Under the pieces are notes generated by a model that saw only the letters and a program-made list of their open reading frames with translations, was not told where the DNA came from and did not search any database. DNA of 64,000 bases from Leptodactylus fallax. Taxonomy: Eukaryota > Chordata > Amphibia > Anura > Leptodactylidae. The stretch covers positions 4,280,001 through 4,344,000 of the forward strand of contig CAMRHE010000168.1 of NCBI GenBank assembly GCA_947044405.1. The letters run 5' to 3'. Shown here piece after piece: positions 34,701 through 45,190 of the stretch (within the stretch, counting starts at the first letter, position 1; each line of letters begins with the position of its first letter). The position numbers were made by a program, and so were the translations under genes.

Positions 34701-36563
34701 TTCTGTGCCCGGCTGTGCCCAAACAGGAGTTTATACCCATATATCACATTAAGTACCTTATCCTGGGTACACCAGTGTCATACATGTGGGTATAAACTGC
34801 GGTTTGGGCACACAGTAGGGCACAGAAGGGAAGGAGCGCTATATGGCTTTTGGAGCGCAGATTCAGATGTTTGGGATCTGGATGCCATGTCATGTTTGCA
34901 GAGCCTCTAAAGTACCAGTAAAGTGGAATCCCCTAGGGAATGACCCCATTTTGAAAACTGCACCCCTCAAAGAATTTATCAAGGGGTGTAGCGAGCATTA
35001 GTATCCCAGACGTGACTGCACAGCGGATGGGGAAAAGTGAATATGTAATCTGTGCGTAGTACATTGGGTACACTAAATTCCCTACTATTTCCCCAGTAGT
35101 TCCTATTATTGGGGGGTCACTCTGGGGGTCACTTCTGGTTTATTATCCCTCGTAAGCTCTAAATCTGGGGTGTACCCTAATATACGCTCGCACAGCTTAT
35201 ACATTCCCTTCCTGCCGCAGCCAGTTATGCTCTAATGATTTGGCGATTTTTGGGGTTTTTGTCTTCACATTGTACGAGTTATATTTTCTTTATTTCTCTG
35301 GTGATGTAGCCATATGAGGGCTTGTTGTTTTCAGGGTGAGATGTATTTTTTAATGACATCATTTTTAGGTGCTTACAACTTATTAAATAAATTTTATTAA
35401 CTCTTACTTGGTGGATTAAAAAACAACCCCATCAATTCTGGCACTGCGTTTTATCTTTTAAATTTTTCACCATGCAGCGTAGAGCATAAGTAACATGTTA
35501 TCTTTATTCTGCGGGTCGGTATGATTACGGTGATACCTCATTTATACTGTTTTTTTATGCAATACCAATTTTGCAGAACAAAAACCCATTTGGGGACATA
35601 AATTAATTTTTTTTGCATCGCCATCTTCTAAGATGCATAGCATTTTTATTTTTCAGTTTAGAGACTTGGTTTAGGGCTTATTTTTTGCGGTACAACCTGT
35701 GCTTTTTATTGGTACTGTTTTGGGGTACATATGACTTTTTGATCACTTTTTATGGCATATTTTGTAAGGTGAGATGGCGAAAAATCGTTACTTTTGGCGG
35801 GTTTTTTCCGTTTTTTTTTCCCCGACTTTCACCGTGTACATTAAATATGGTTTGAGTTTTATTGTACAGGTTGTTATGGACGCAACGATACCAAATATGT
35901 ATTGTTTTTATTAATTTTTAGGTTTATTTTTTATATAATTCATTTTATATAGGAAAAGGGAATTTTTGGGGCTTTATTCTTTTATTAATTTTTTTCACAT
36001 ACTTTATTATTTTTTTTTTTCACTTTTTTTTACTTTTTCTTGTGTCCCATTAGGACACCTGAGCCAGCAATGCTTTGATTGCTGGCTCAGCACTATAGAC
36101 TGCAAGACACGAGCATACACGTGTCTTGCAGCCTATACAGGAAGTCAGCGCTATGGAAACACAGCGCTGACTTCCTGATGTCTCGGCAGGATCAACCAGG
36201 TACTGGGGGCTCCAGGCAGCCTGGGGTCACTTGGCAGACCCCGGGCTGCAGATTAGAGATATCGGCACCCCCCGATCTCGCCGCGGGGGGGTGCCGGGGG
36301 GGTCGGCAAGACGGCGGAACCCCTTGGATGCCGCGGTCATGTTTGACCGCGGCATCCAAGGGGTTAAAACCGCCGATCGGAAGTTATGGCCGACCGGGGG
36401 TTATGGAGTAGGGTGTTAGCTGTCAGATACAGCTAACACCCGGTTCCGATGCCGCCCGCTCAGATAGTGAGCGGGCGGCCGGCCTCGGGCGTAGTATTAC
36501 GTCCTGGTGCGCGAAGTACCTAGCGCCCAGGACGTAATAGTACGTCCAAGGTCGTTAAGGGGT
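31772..36563 (-). mobile_element. TTAA-flanked tandem-unit transposon, right arm of palindrome
   Basis: This is an inverted full-length relative of 26964-31555. It begins CCCCTTAAGGACCCAGCCCA after TTAA and ends GGACGTACTATTACGTCC-type sequence (reverse strand) and GGTCGTTAAGGGG before TTAA. The same succession of tandem units, hairpins and the 18S-like 18-mer occurs in mirror order. By eye the arms differ at perhaps one base in ten or fewer, with small indels (right arm about 200 bp longer). Confidence 0.75.
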
Positions 36564-36567
36564 TAAA

Positions 36568-36811
36568 ATAAATTTTCACATGTATCCCTAGAGTTGTCTT
36601 GTCCTTTCTGAGCATGCTCAAAAAAAAAAAAAAACGGAAACAAAATAACATGACTATCAGTTATCGGCCATTATAAGTTCTTTACCCATACACTTTAATG
36701 TCATGAAACCATGATATTATTCACGGACACAAAAGTCGTGTGACGGATTTGGTGTCCGTTGCTAAAATCTTGTAATGGACAACAGCAACGGACACTACTA
36801 CCAGCACTACC
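36568..36811 (+). other. Harbinger right-end region
   Basis: After the TTAA closing the right arm, about 240 bp follow before repeat R resumes. It contains the imperfect palindrome GTGTCCGTTGCT...AGCAACGGACAC (36749-36797). Words such as CACGGACAC and AACGGACAC match the left Harbinger subterminal region near 24298-24303. Confidence 0.5.
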
Positions 36812-36965
36812 AGCGGCAAGTTATGCATGAGGAGGGAGGCGAAACAAAAACAGCATTTGACCTTCAGGAAACATTTTATTCATACATTGTATCCAATAAG
36901 CTATCTGTGGAGATTATAAATTCAGCAAGGTTACATATGCTCTATACAGACTGGATATTCAGATA
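36812..36965. repeat. Repeat R, right half
   Basis: Homologous to 19612-19750 (CAAGTTATGCATGAGGAGGG, AGCTATCTGTGGAG, AAATTCAGCAAG, CTCTATACAGACTGG). It confirms that 24221-36810 is an insertion. Confidence 0.6.
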
Positions 36966-37309
36966 TTCAGATATGTGTCTTTGCATAAGGCAATGATTGA
37001 AACAGAATAGCGGTTATATTATTTCCATTATGGGAACTTGCAAAAGCAACAGGTTTTTTTGTTATTTTAAAGAAAAATTGTGGCAGCTTGCTTTATTGAA
37101 AAGAAGAACTGACTTTTAAAGAAAAAAAAAAAAAAAAAAAAGACAAAAATTATCCCAACACAGCATTGATATTGGAAGAAGCAATTGCTTTCTTTTTCTG
37201 TTATTTTGTTTTCTTATGCTAACAGTGGCACAAACAGTATGATTTTGTAGAAAAAAAAAAATTGTATTGTGGAAGAAGTGTGCCTAACTGAAAAGTGATG
37301 TTGCTTTTC
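36966..37309. other. Intron sequence with A-runs
   Basis: Two A-runs (37119-37141 and 37251-37260). No gene is seen. Confidence 0.3.
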
Positions 37310-38800
37310 CTAACCCCTTTCCACGGCAGGCATATTTCAATTTTCATTTTTGACTCCCTGCCTTCTAAACCCCACTACTTTTTTATTTTTCAAATTCACA
37401 GAGCCATACGAGGGCTTAATGCAGTGGTGTAACTAGGAATGGCTGGGCCACAAGGCGAACATTTGACATGCCACCCCCCCCCCCCCCGGTAACAGCCCCC
37501 CTTGCACAAACCACATTCCTGCAATAGTGTTATTATGCCCCACTGTGGACCCATGAACAATTATTTTCATACCCCAAAGTATAATGATCGGAGACTCAGG
37601 GGAGGATACAAACATAAAAAAACAATGTTATTTACCTCTCCCTGGCTCCGGCATACTCCCTGCTACTTTCGGCCTTCTTCAATATTGGACCAGATGTCAC
37701 GTGAGTCAGTCCAGCGTTGCGGCACATAATGACGTCGGCCTGGCCCACGTGACGTCACCAAGGAGGCCTGAAGCCTGCTGGAGCGCAGGAGGGGTAAGTA
37801 ACAGTGTTTATGTTCCCTCACCTCCCCTGGCCCTCCGATCATTATACCACAGAGTATAATGATAGCAGTATTTGTGGGGTCCGCGGCCCACGGCCTTACT
37901 TACCGATCTCTACTCCTGCTCACAGCCACCTCCGCTTTCGCAGGATGGGAAGTGCAGGCGGCCGTAAGCAGGAGCGGGGATCGGTAAGTAAATAGGGCCC
38001 GTTACCTGCTGTTACACCAGCAGGTAACGGCCTATTAAAAAAAAAAACACCACACACACACGGGGCTCACTGGGCCCCCTAATGTCCATGGCCCTGTGGC
38101 AGCCGCTAACCCGGTATTTACACCACTGGCTTAATGTTTGCGGGGCAAATTGTACCTCATAGTAGTACCATTTAATATTCCGTACAATGTACTGGGAACC
38201 TGGAGAAAAAAAAAAAAATATTCAGAATGGTGTGGAATTCGAGAAAAATTGCGTTTGTGTGACTTTCTTACGGGCTTTGTTTTCACGGCGTTCACTGTGC
38301 AGGAAAATGACATGTTACCTGTATTCTGGGGGTTGGTACAATTGCAGGGACACCAAATTTATATAGTTTTTTTTTTACAGTTTAACCCCTTAAAAAAATC
38401 CAAAACTTTGCCAAAAAAATAAAAATTCTTGGAGTCGGCATATTCTAACTTTTTTATATTTCCATGTACTGGATGCATAGGATGTCTGTTTTCTTATGAG
38501 GGGCCAGATGTACTTTTTAGTTATACCATTTTGGGGAATGTCTATTGCTTTGATCACAAAAAACGAAAAACAGCAAAAAAACATTAGTGCGACTCTTTTG
38601 ATCTTTTCTCCCACTACGGTGTGATTTTGGACATAGGAATACCTAATGTGTATATGTTTACATTATTTTTTAACTTTTGTATGTGTTCTACGGTAAAAGG
38701 GTCATTTGAATTTTTATCTGTCTTTAATTTTTTTTTTTTTTTTACTGCAATTATTATTAAAATTGAACCCCAGGTGGTCTGATCACTAAGGGGGATCACA
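37310..38800. mobile_element. TTAA-type element family, copy 3, interrupted by a hAT MITE
   Basis: 37312-37421 and 38137-38790 match the intact copy at 50025-50600 (GAGCCA..GAGGGCTTAATG, GGCAAATTGTACCTC, GACTTTCTTACGGGCTT, GAACCCCAGGTGGTCTGAT). The copy is in the same orientation and is truncated at the right after about 38790. The hAT MITE at 37422-38128 splits it. Confidence 0.75.
37422..38128. mobile_element. hAT MITE, 707 bp, 8-bp target duplication
   Basis: Ends are CAGTGGTGTAACTAG and TTTACACCACTG. The target duplication GCTTAATG is at 37414-37421 and 38129-38136. Removing the element and one duplicate gives AGGGCTTAATGTTTGC, which is what the paralogous copy at 50098-50112 has. The interior includes a C-run, CpG-rich sequence and the phrase ACCTCCCCTGG seen in other hAT MITEs here. 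No coding capacity. Confidence 0.93.
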
Positions 38801-39435
38801 ACAACCAAAATAGCATCGAACCACAATGGGTATAGGGTGTTGCAGCAGGTTCTAAACCGTCTAGGAAGCAGGTCCAGCCGAAAGATGCTTTAGATGCTGC
38901 ATGGATCAGATATAACCCATCCGAAAAAATTAGAAGCGCACGCTCGCCACTATGTTTAAAGGAGAGTTCTTTGTTTGTATCCAAACGAAATGAATCCAGG
39001 AAGATGCCTGAGGAGTTATTGCGCTTGCGCTGCCCGGAGCGGGGCAAGTTCACTAGACCTACAGAATTCTAAAGAAATGAGGATATTATGGTGGTATACA
39101 AGTGACTGGTGCATTTTCGCCACTCGGAGAAGAGCAGCATCAACGCACTGCTATTACTAAACAGGGAAGAATGCCGATCTGTTATTTTGTAAAAAGGGTT
39201 TAGAATTAGAAATATACAATATTTGTGCTAAAAAGTGGGGGAATTCTATCAATGGAAATACAGATGGACCTAAACTAAATCATAATAAAAAGTAATAAAT
39301 CAATAAATGAACATTCACGTATAAAATAATAATACATAAGAAACATAAATACATATATAAATATAGTGGTATACACAATAGTTAATAAATCCAGTAAAAG
39401 TCTAAATATAATATGAAAGGATAAAGAAGTTATTA
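38801..39435. other. Unassigned sequence, possibly PLE 3' flank
   Basis: 38800-39160 contains GC-richer sequence with short frames lacking domains. 39240-39430 is AT-rich with AATAAA-like repeats. It may be the non-coding 3' side of the PLE remnant that follows. Confidence 0.3.
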
Positions 39436-39439
39436 TAAT

Positions 39440-39606
39440 ATGCTTTCCAAAACTTCATTTAAACCTGGAGTAAGTGTGTTAAGCTTATACTGTAGATCCA
39501 ATACAATTTACGTTTAAGTATATTGAAGCAATTGATTGTATCAGTTGGGATCTAATCTATAGGGGTTAAACTAAAACCTTTAAAATCACAATTATGGTTA
39601 GTTGCT
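39440..39606 (-). pseudogene. Penelope-like element relic (PLE-3), GIY-YIG C-terminus
   Basis: Minus-strand translation, with stops, reads SVSRHAATNHNCDFKGFSLT then PTDTINCFNILKRKLYWIYS, followed by a shifted remnant of L.PG.NEVLE. This is the C-terminal part of the PLE endonuclease (H....F..L.R.E..WI..L.T..P.GLNE). No RT part is left: the upstream sequence belongs to a different element. Confidence 0.6.
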
Positions 39607-39624
39607 GCATGGCGGGATACACTG

Positions 39625-40930
39625 TGTTTCGGTTAGCCATTCTTAAGGAGGGCAGCTGAAGCACCTCTACCAGGCCATTCTTCCGGGAATCTGACTGGAT
39701 TTTCCCCAATGTAGCAATGGTTATGGGCCTGTCTGGAAGCCCTGCTATAACATAGGCTCCAGTCGTGTCCCCCAGCATTGGTTCTGGTACCTGAATACAC
39801 TCCTAAGGTTCACACCCTGAGCCCTAAAACACCTAGCTACCTACTCCCTGCTCCCTCCCTCTTTCTGAGTACTGGCATCTCCTAGATCCACACCCAGAAC
39901 CCCGGGGCTTTGAGGTATAGGTCCAGAGACTCCATCCTGGCAGTCTCTCATTTTCTCTCCAATTCTACCACTATCTGGGAAATTTCCTTCCCCTTAACTT
40001 CTTCATCTAGGGGCACCCTGGTTCTGGTATAGGCTTACACTTACTCCTGTCAACCTGCCCTCCATACTGACACAGTATTCCCTTGGGCCTATGCCCATTA
40101 CCTCATGTAATTGTGGGTGTGATGGTGGTACATTGGATACATACACAGAAATAAGTTTCCCCAAATCATTCCCCAACAACACATCAACAGGTATTTCATT
40201 TGACACTCCCACTTCTCTGACCCCACTATTCCATATGAACCTTGGTGACAGGTACTCCTGGATGGCATCTGGTCACCCCTATCACAGGCAAATAATGTCC
40301 TCAGTCTCATTTCTGGCCGGACCAAAGAACATCTTGAACCTGAGTCTCTTCATCCCTGAGTGACTTTACTCCCTCCCTCACATTCTCCATATGGCGCTGC
40401 AAGTTATGTTTTCTACCAGAGACAAACATCATTGCTGGTTGGGTAGATGTGACCATTGCCCCCCTCTCTGGGAAAAAAGACCTTACAAGCAAACCTTCCA
40501 CTTTGTTAAACCCAAAACATTTGTGCAAGTCCCCCACTGCAACATTCTCACCCGGCTTGGCAACAGAAGGCTGTGATGACTTCCTGGTATGTTTTTCCTT
40601 TTGTGCTTGAAAACTTTCTGTAGTGATGTTCCACCCTTGGCTTCTGGCGTCCTGTTGGCAGCATATTCTGCAATCTGTCCAGTTGATCCGCTGTTTTATG
40701 TTCCCTGTCACACACAAACTTCTGTACATCCAAAGGACAAATGTGGATGCACACACACTGATCAGTCTCAAAGACTACTTGACTACACCACCATTGTCTG
40801 ACAATTGTATACCACCACAACCTCTGGATAGTCCATTGCTTTCAAGTTTGGGTACTTGTGCTTCTAGGCTTGTGGACTCCCCATCATCATGGTGATATGC
40901 AGGCTCCAGTGCTTCCCAAATTAATCCTGT
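39625..40930 (-). pseudogene. Ty3/Gypsy-like LTR retrotransposon relic (gag and protease region)
   Basis: In minus-strand order there is a gag-like end with a degenerate zinc knuckle (KCFGFNKVEG, where CCHC cysteines are lost; 40307-40771 frame). It is followed by GVSNEIPVDVLLGNDLGK (40003-40212 frame), the segment that trails the aspartic protease of vertebrate Gypsy elements ('...VLLGNDL'). Further down is a spacer-like frame (39566-39778). RT, integrase and LTRs are not seen. Many stops and shifts show old age. The assignment rests on two short motifs and their correct order. Confidence 0.5.
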
Positions 40931-41378
40931 AAGTACAAAAAATACTGCAATTATCCATTGTCATGATCTCTTATAGAAAACTCAGGTATAGATTTTTCCC
41001 ACTTATGACATTTTACTGTTTCTAAAAAGTAACTTTATTTCAAAGTAACTTTATTTTAAAAAGTAAATTTATTTCAACAGTAGTTAAAATGAACAAGCTC
41101 AGTTAATTCAGGATTAATACAGGGCTTTATGTAGAATCACATATATGATCGTACCATGACTCAGACACCTTTAGACCCTCGCATTTGCCGAGTCACATAT
41201 ATGATTCTGATAGACATAAATCAGAAAACACTGACAGGGGACAGGCTGGCACAAAAAGAAAAGATATCTCACAGACTAAGATGCAGTTTGTTTAACCAGT
41301 ACCCATGTGCCCTACTCATTGCCTCACACAAGTATTGTGACTTTTCTGGGGCATCTATGTTACCCTAACCATATACAG
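40931..41378. other. Intron sequence without recognised features
   Basis: It includes a small direct repeat of CAAAGTAACTTTATTT (41030-41060). No gene is seen. Confidence 0.3.
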
Positions 41379-41639
41379 CAAGGGTGTTCAAATTTTTTGC
41401 AAAGTGGGCCAGATTTGGTGAGGGTAAAATGTGTGGGGCCGGCCATTCAGCCTAACATTTTTTAACCATTAACATTAAAGGCAAATTAACTATGTCATGC
41501 AATTTGTATTGCAAATGGCATACTTTTCATTTCTTCACACAGAACACAAATAAATCTAAACAAATAACTTACCTGCACTAATATGAACGGTGATACTGAG
41601 ATCTCGACTGCAGTAAATAGGCCAGGTCTGGCTCAAAAA

Positions 41640-42559
41640 CGGTGGTGATGTCACTGCAGGTGAGAGTTATTTAGACTCATCCTCACTGGGTCCTTGTTAA
41701 TATTCATAATTGAGAATGTCTTCTCGCACACGCATGTCAAGCCAAACAAGCTCAGTATTTTCTTAGCAAATGTTTGAATCTCTTGGATCCTGCCTTTCTC
41801 CAGCTGGAGGTAAAAGGTGACAAGAGGGAGCTGTTGGTGCTGACTGCGACACTCAGCATCACACTGCAGCTCAATGAGCTCCAGCTGCAGGTGGTCTTGA
41901 GCGTCATCAGGGTCCAACAGGAGAGGGAAAAAAAAAAAAAGTCATCTCCTTTCTCCTCTTTTTAGTAGCTGCAAAATTCCGAAAGCAGTGTTGAAACTCC
42001 TCAGCCAGAGATGAGATGTCTGCTGCATACCTCCTCGTTTGCGCACTGATATTGTTCTGTGGAAAACTGGTCATTATATCCTGCAACGATGGGAAATATG
42101 TGGTATTGGGCTGCGTTTGTGACAGGTGCCTTTGGAAAAGTAGCAGCTTGATCTCAAAGGCTTACCACTGCATTTTTGCCCCGGAAGGCTTGTGTTCAGC
42201 GTGTTCAGATGTCATGTTATGTCAACTAAAAATCCAAAACCAGCCAGCTAAACATGATCAGATAGTTCTGGCATTGATTGTCCCTTTTTTGCCAAGAATT
42301 GTCCAATTAACTCCCTCAGAGAGTAGAAGCGCTGAGCCTTCTTACATCATTGTGATACACAACATCTCCATATTCAGCCTAGATATCTATAGAAACTGTT
42401 GAAACTAGCGGTGGCACAGGGCTTTGGAGTGAAAATAATTAATAGCCGGCTTATATCATTAGTATATTTCAGATGTTTGGCACAGAGAACTTGTTGGTGA
42501 ATAATACAGTGTAGTTTTACAGCTTTGCCTCCTTCGCTGACTTTGTTGCAGACTAGGGT
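41640..42559 (-). pseudogene. hAT transposase, central and C-terminal part
   Basis: Reading leftward from 42559, NKVSEGGKAVKLHCIIHQ then LCAKHLKYTND is the conserved 'L.CIIHQ..LC.K.L' block. It is followed, across stops and shifts, by LRELIGQFLAKKGQSMPELS, LLLFQRHLSQTQPN, ISAQTRRYAADISSLAEEF and the C-terminal hAT dimerisation region LFGLTCVCEKTFSIMNINK (41651-41917 frame). These match hAT transposases related to GTF2IRD2 and ZBED/FAM200 host genes. The order is intact but multiple stops make it a pseudogene. Confidence 0.8.
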
Positions 42560-44913
42560 CAGGGGAGCACCGCTAATGAGGCGAAGTGAGGCGGCCGCCT
42601 CAGGCGGCACTGTCCGTCACTGTCTGGGGGGGGCGGCATTTTTACTATTCAATGTAAACCAGCCCAGGACAGGCCGCTTTAAAAAACAAAAAAACAAAGC
42701 TGAGCGGGGCCTGTCCTGGGCTGGTTTACGAGACGTCGCATCTCAGTGCAGGCAGCGATACAATGACGTCATCGCGCCTCCTACGCTGAGACACAGACGT
42801 CGCGGACAAGAAGAGGAGGCGGCGGCTCCATCAAGGCATCGCAGGTAGGTGAGGAGAACTTTTTTCTTTTATATATAAATAGGCCATAACCTGCTGGAGT
42901 ATCCCCAGCAGGTAACGGTCTATTTATTTACCTACCCTCGGCCTGCTTGTGGCCACCCCTGCTTCCCCTTCTGCTATGGGACGCAGAAAAGGAAGTGGAT
43001 GCCGCTGTGAGCAGCCGCGGGCATCGGTAAGTGAGGCCGCAGGCCTCAAATACTACTATTATTATACACCGGGGTTTTTTGAGACCCCGGAGTATAATAA
43101 TCGGAGGCCCAGGGGAGGTGAGGGAACATAAAAACCAATGCTACTTACCTCTCATGCGATCGGTGTTATTCCGAGCAGGTTTGGGGCCTCTGGTGACGTC
43201 ATCAGGTCGCGCTCGCCAGCCTGATCACGTGACGTGTGTGCGCAATTAAACAGGGCCGAAAGCTGCAAGGAGTGCATCGGTGTCCAGGATATTTAGGTAA
43301 CACTGGTTTTTATGTTTGTCACCTCCCCTGGGTCTCCGATCATTATACTCTGGGGTCTGAAAAGACCCCAGAGTATAATAATAGTTCATGGGTGGGCCAC
43401 TATGGGGCATAATACTGTGTGCAGGGGCCACTGTGCAGCGTAATACCCTGTGCAGGGGCCACTGTGGAGCATAATACCCTGTGCAGGAGCTACTGTGGAG
43501 CATAATACCGTGTGCAGGGGCCACTATGGAGCATAATACCGTGTGCAGGGGCCAATATGGGGCATAATACCGTGTGCAGGGGCCAATATGGAGCATAATA
43601 CCGTGTGCAGGGGCCAATATGGGGCATAATACCGTGTGCAGGGGCCACTAGGAAGCATAAAACTGTGTGCAGGGGTTGCTGTGGAACATAATACCGTTTG
43701 CAGGGGCCACTATGGAGCATAATACCATGTGCAGGGGCCGCTGCGAGGCATAATACAGTGTGCAGGGGCTGCTGTGGAACATTATAGTGTGTGTAAATGG
43801 GGCGTTATAAATAGGGGCTATGGCGCCTGTTTATATTATACGCTGTCTGTTTATAGTGGCCGTGTGATGTAATTCCAGCCTTGTCACATAGACATGTATA
43901 GGACGAGGCTGTAGTTACATTACATGGCCGCTATGAGATGAATGACACTATGTAAACAGAGAAGCGGTCACGACGCTTACACAGGTACCACGGTTCATTC
44001 AAACAGCTGATCAGTGGGGGTCCTGGGTTTTTGAGCCCCACTGATTAGTTTATTAATGACCTGGAAAACCTTTTAATTAGTTAACACTGGGGCATTATTA
44101 ATAAGGGGCACTATTTATACATGGTACACACGGACATTATTAATATAAAGTTGCACTTGGGAGTATTATTCATTATGGGGGGTTATATCATATATTTTAT
44201 AATTGGGGGTAGCAGCAGGATGAGTGTGTAGGTGAGGACAATGTGGGTTGGGTGCCTGGAAAAGTGAGAAGCCAAAGATGTCTGTGCTGCAAACTTTACA
44301 GAGACAAGTCACAACTGGAAGAAGTGGTCATGGCGGTCCAAAGGGAAGAGAAGGGAAATGTGAAGGATTAGTCAAAGACGTCACCTGTAAGTCACAAAAT
44401 GTTACTGCACCGTATACACCTAAATGAGAGAGGAGAAATACCTGATTGATGGGGGTCTGTCTGCTGAGACCCCCACTGAACCTGAGAATTGGGTTTTTTC
44501 CCCCCACTGGGTAGGAATTCAGCCTGATATATATAGTTGTGTCACTTGGTGGATGGACGAACCCGCTTGGCTCTCATTCACTTCAATGGGAGTGCCAAAG
44601 ATACCCGAAGTCCAGTACTCAGCTATCTGCGGTGCTCCTATTATAGAGAATGGGGGCCACGTGGGCTCGTCCATCCACCAAGCAGAAGATATGTGAAGTT
44701 ACTTTCATTGTTAATACCGTGTTTTTGATCTGATACTGAAGTAATACAGAAAGAATTCTTAAAAACTGTTTTATAACTTTGTGTATTTATATATTGTGCG
44801 ACGATAACAGTGTGTTAAACTAGTAGCATGGAAACTCAATTTTTTTTTTTTTTTGGGGGGTGGCATCTTTCTATAGTCCGCCTTAGGCAGCAAAGAGGCT
44901 AGGTTCACCCCTG
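42560..44913. mobile_element. Non-autonomous hAT element, 2354 bp, 8-bp target duplication
   Basis: Ends are CAGGGGAGCACCGCTAATGA and GCTAGGTTCACCCCTG. The direct repeat ACTAGGGT occurs at 42552-42559 and 44914-44921. It carries no transposase. It contains a 31-bp minisatellite (43393-43795), hAT-MITE phrases in inverted orientation (43060-43380), a segment shared with the hAT at 3836-5648 (43800-44440) and a hairpin with CTTGGTGGATGGACGA arms (44545-44683). It inserted into an older hAT transposase gene. Confidence 0.93.
43393..43795. repeat. 31-bp minisatellite, about 13 copies
   Basis: Units such as GTGCAGGGGCCACTATGGAG followed by CATAATACCGT repeat every 31 bp (for example starts at 43512 and 43543). 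Variants differ at a few positions. Antisense frames through it give repetitive Cys/His/Tyr-rich ORFs (43246-43720) that are artefacts of the repeat. Confidence 0.9.
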
Positions 44914-44921
44914 ACTAGGGT

Positions 44922-45185
44922 TGATAATCTACTTCACTCGTCAGCCATGGCAAGCGTACCATCAGTAATAAACCCAGTGACTTTATTCCATGGTAGTTTC
45001 ATGTCATCTATGGTGGAACAAACAGAAACAAATAAATCCTTAAGGCTCTGGAGGTCCAGTAGCTCTTCACTAACATTCATTTCATTGTCCACTCCTCTCA
45101 AAAAAAAAAAAAAAAAAAATATTCCACTTTCCACTTGTCCTGGAAGCGGCGGTCCTTGCTGTCAACTTTCCTTTTTTTTTTTAGT
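44922..45185 (-). pseudogene. hAT transposase, N-terminal part
   Basis: KKRKVDSKDRRFQDKWKVE (45123-45180, minus strand) is the usual start of this transposase family. A poly-T-filled junction then leads to RGVDNEMNVSEELLDLQSLK and WNKVTGFITDGTLAMADE (44934-45087). Several hundred residues between these blocks are missing. After one stop the frame runs RLSTLV up to the insertion point and resumes as CNKVSEGG on the other side of the 2.35-kb hAT insert. Confidence 0.8.
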
Positions 45186-45190
45186 TAGTG

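Larger units (their letters stand above)
24221..36810 (+). mobile_element. PIF/Harbinger transposon with nested insertions (about 12.6 kb)
   Basis: The left end GGGGGCATTCACACTACTG follows TTA (24218-24220), the usual Harbinger target. Homology to the uninterrupted repeat R resumes near 36812, placing the right end at about 36805-36810. Sequence just inside (TAATGGACA, CGGACACTAC) weakly mirrors the left subterminal region. Within the span are the element's transposase exons, a Tc1 copy in its intron and two inverted TTAA-flanked units. Without the insertions the element would be about 2.2 kb. The right terminus is eroded, so its exact base is uncertain. Confidence 0.7.
41379..45190 (-). mobile_element. 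Autonomous-type hAT element (GTF2IRD2/ZBED-like), decayed and interrupted
   Basis: The 3' end at 41379 (CAAGGGTGTTCAAA...GGGCCAGATTTGGTGAGG) is the classic terminus of this hAT group. Transposase fragments run on the minus strand from 45185 down to about 41640. The element is interrupted by the younger hAT at 42560-44913. The opposite terminus was not found beyond 45190. Confidence 0.7.

Noticed and set aside
28386..34910. Many 60-108-codon ORFs in both arms of the palindrome
   Set aside because: All derive from the tandem units; they recur on both strands with no domain and with interrupted siblings.
36775..36996. 73-codon ORF at the Harbinger right end as the Myb-like gene
   Set aside because: No Myb/SANT tryptophan spacing; it crosses from the Harbinger end into repeat R.
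38131..38422. ORFs on both strands of the TTAA-type element
   Set aside because: Sister copies at 50111-50473 and 59258-59566 carry unrelated stops; this is non-coding repeat.
39110..39150. Hammerhead-like string near PLE-3 (TTGATGCTG...GGCGAAAATG, minus strand)
   Set aside because: The core is mismatched and stem II cannot be drawn cleanly.
43246..43720. Cys/His/Tyr-rich minus-strand ORFs resembling a repeat protein
   Set aside because: Translation of the 31-bp minisatellite.
43393..43795. Regular repeats as a possible CRISPR array
   Set aside because: Units are contiguous without spacers and the genome is eukaryotic.
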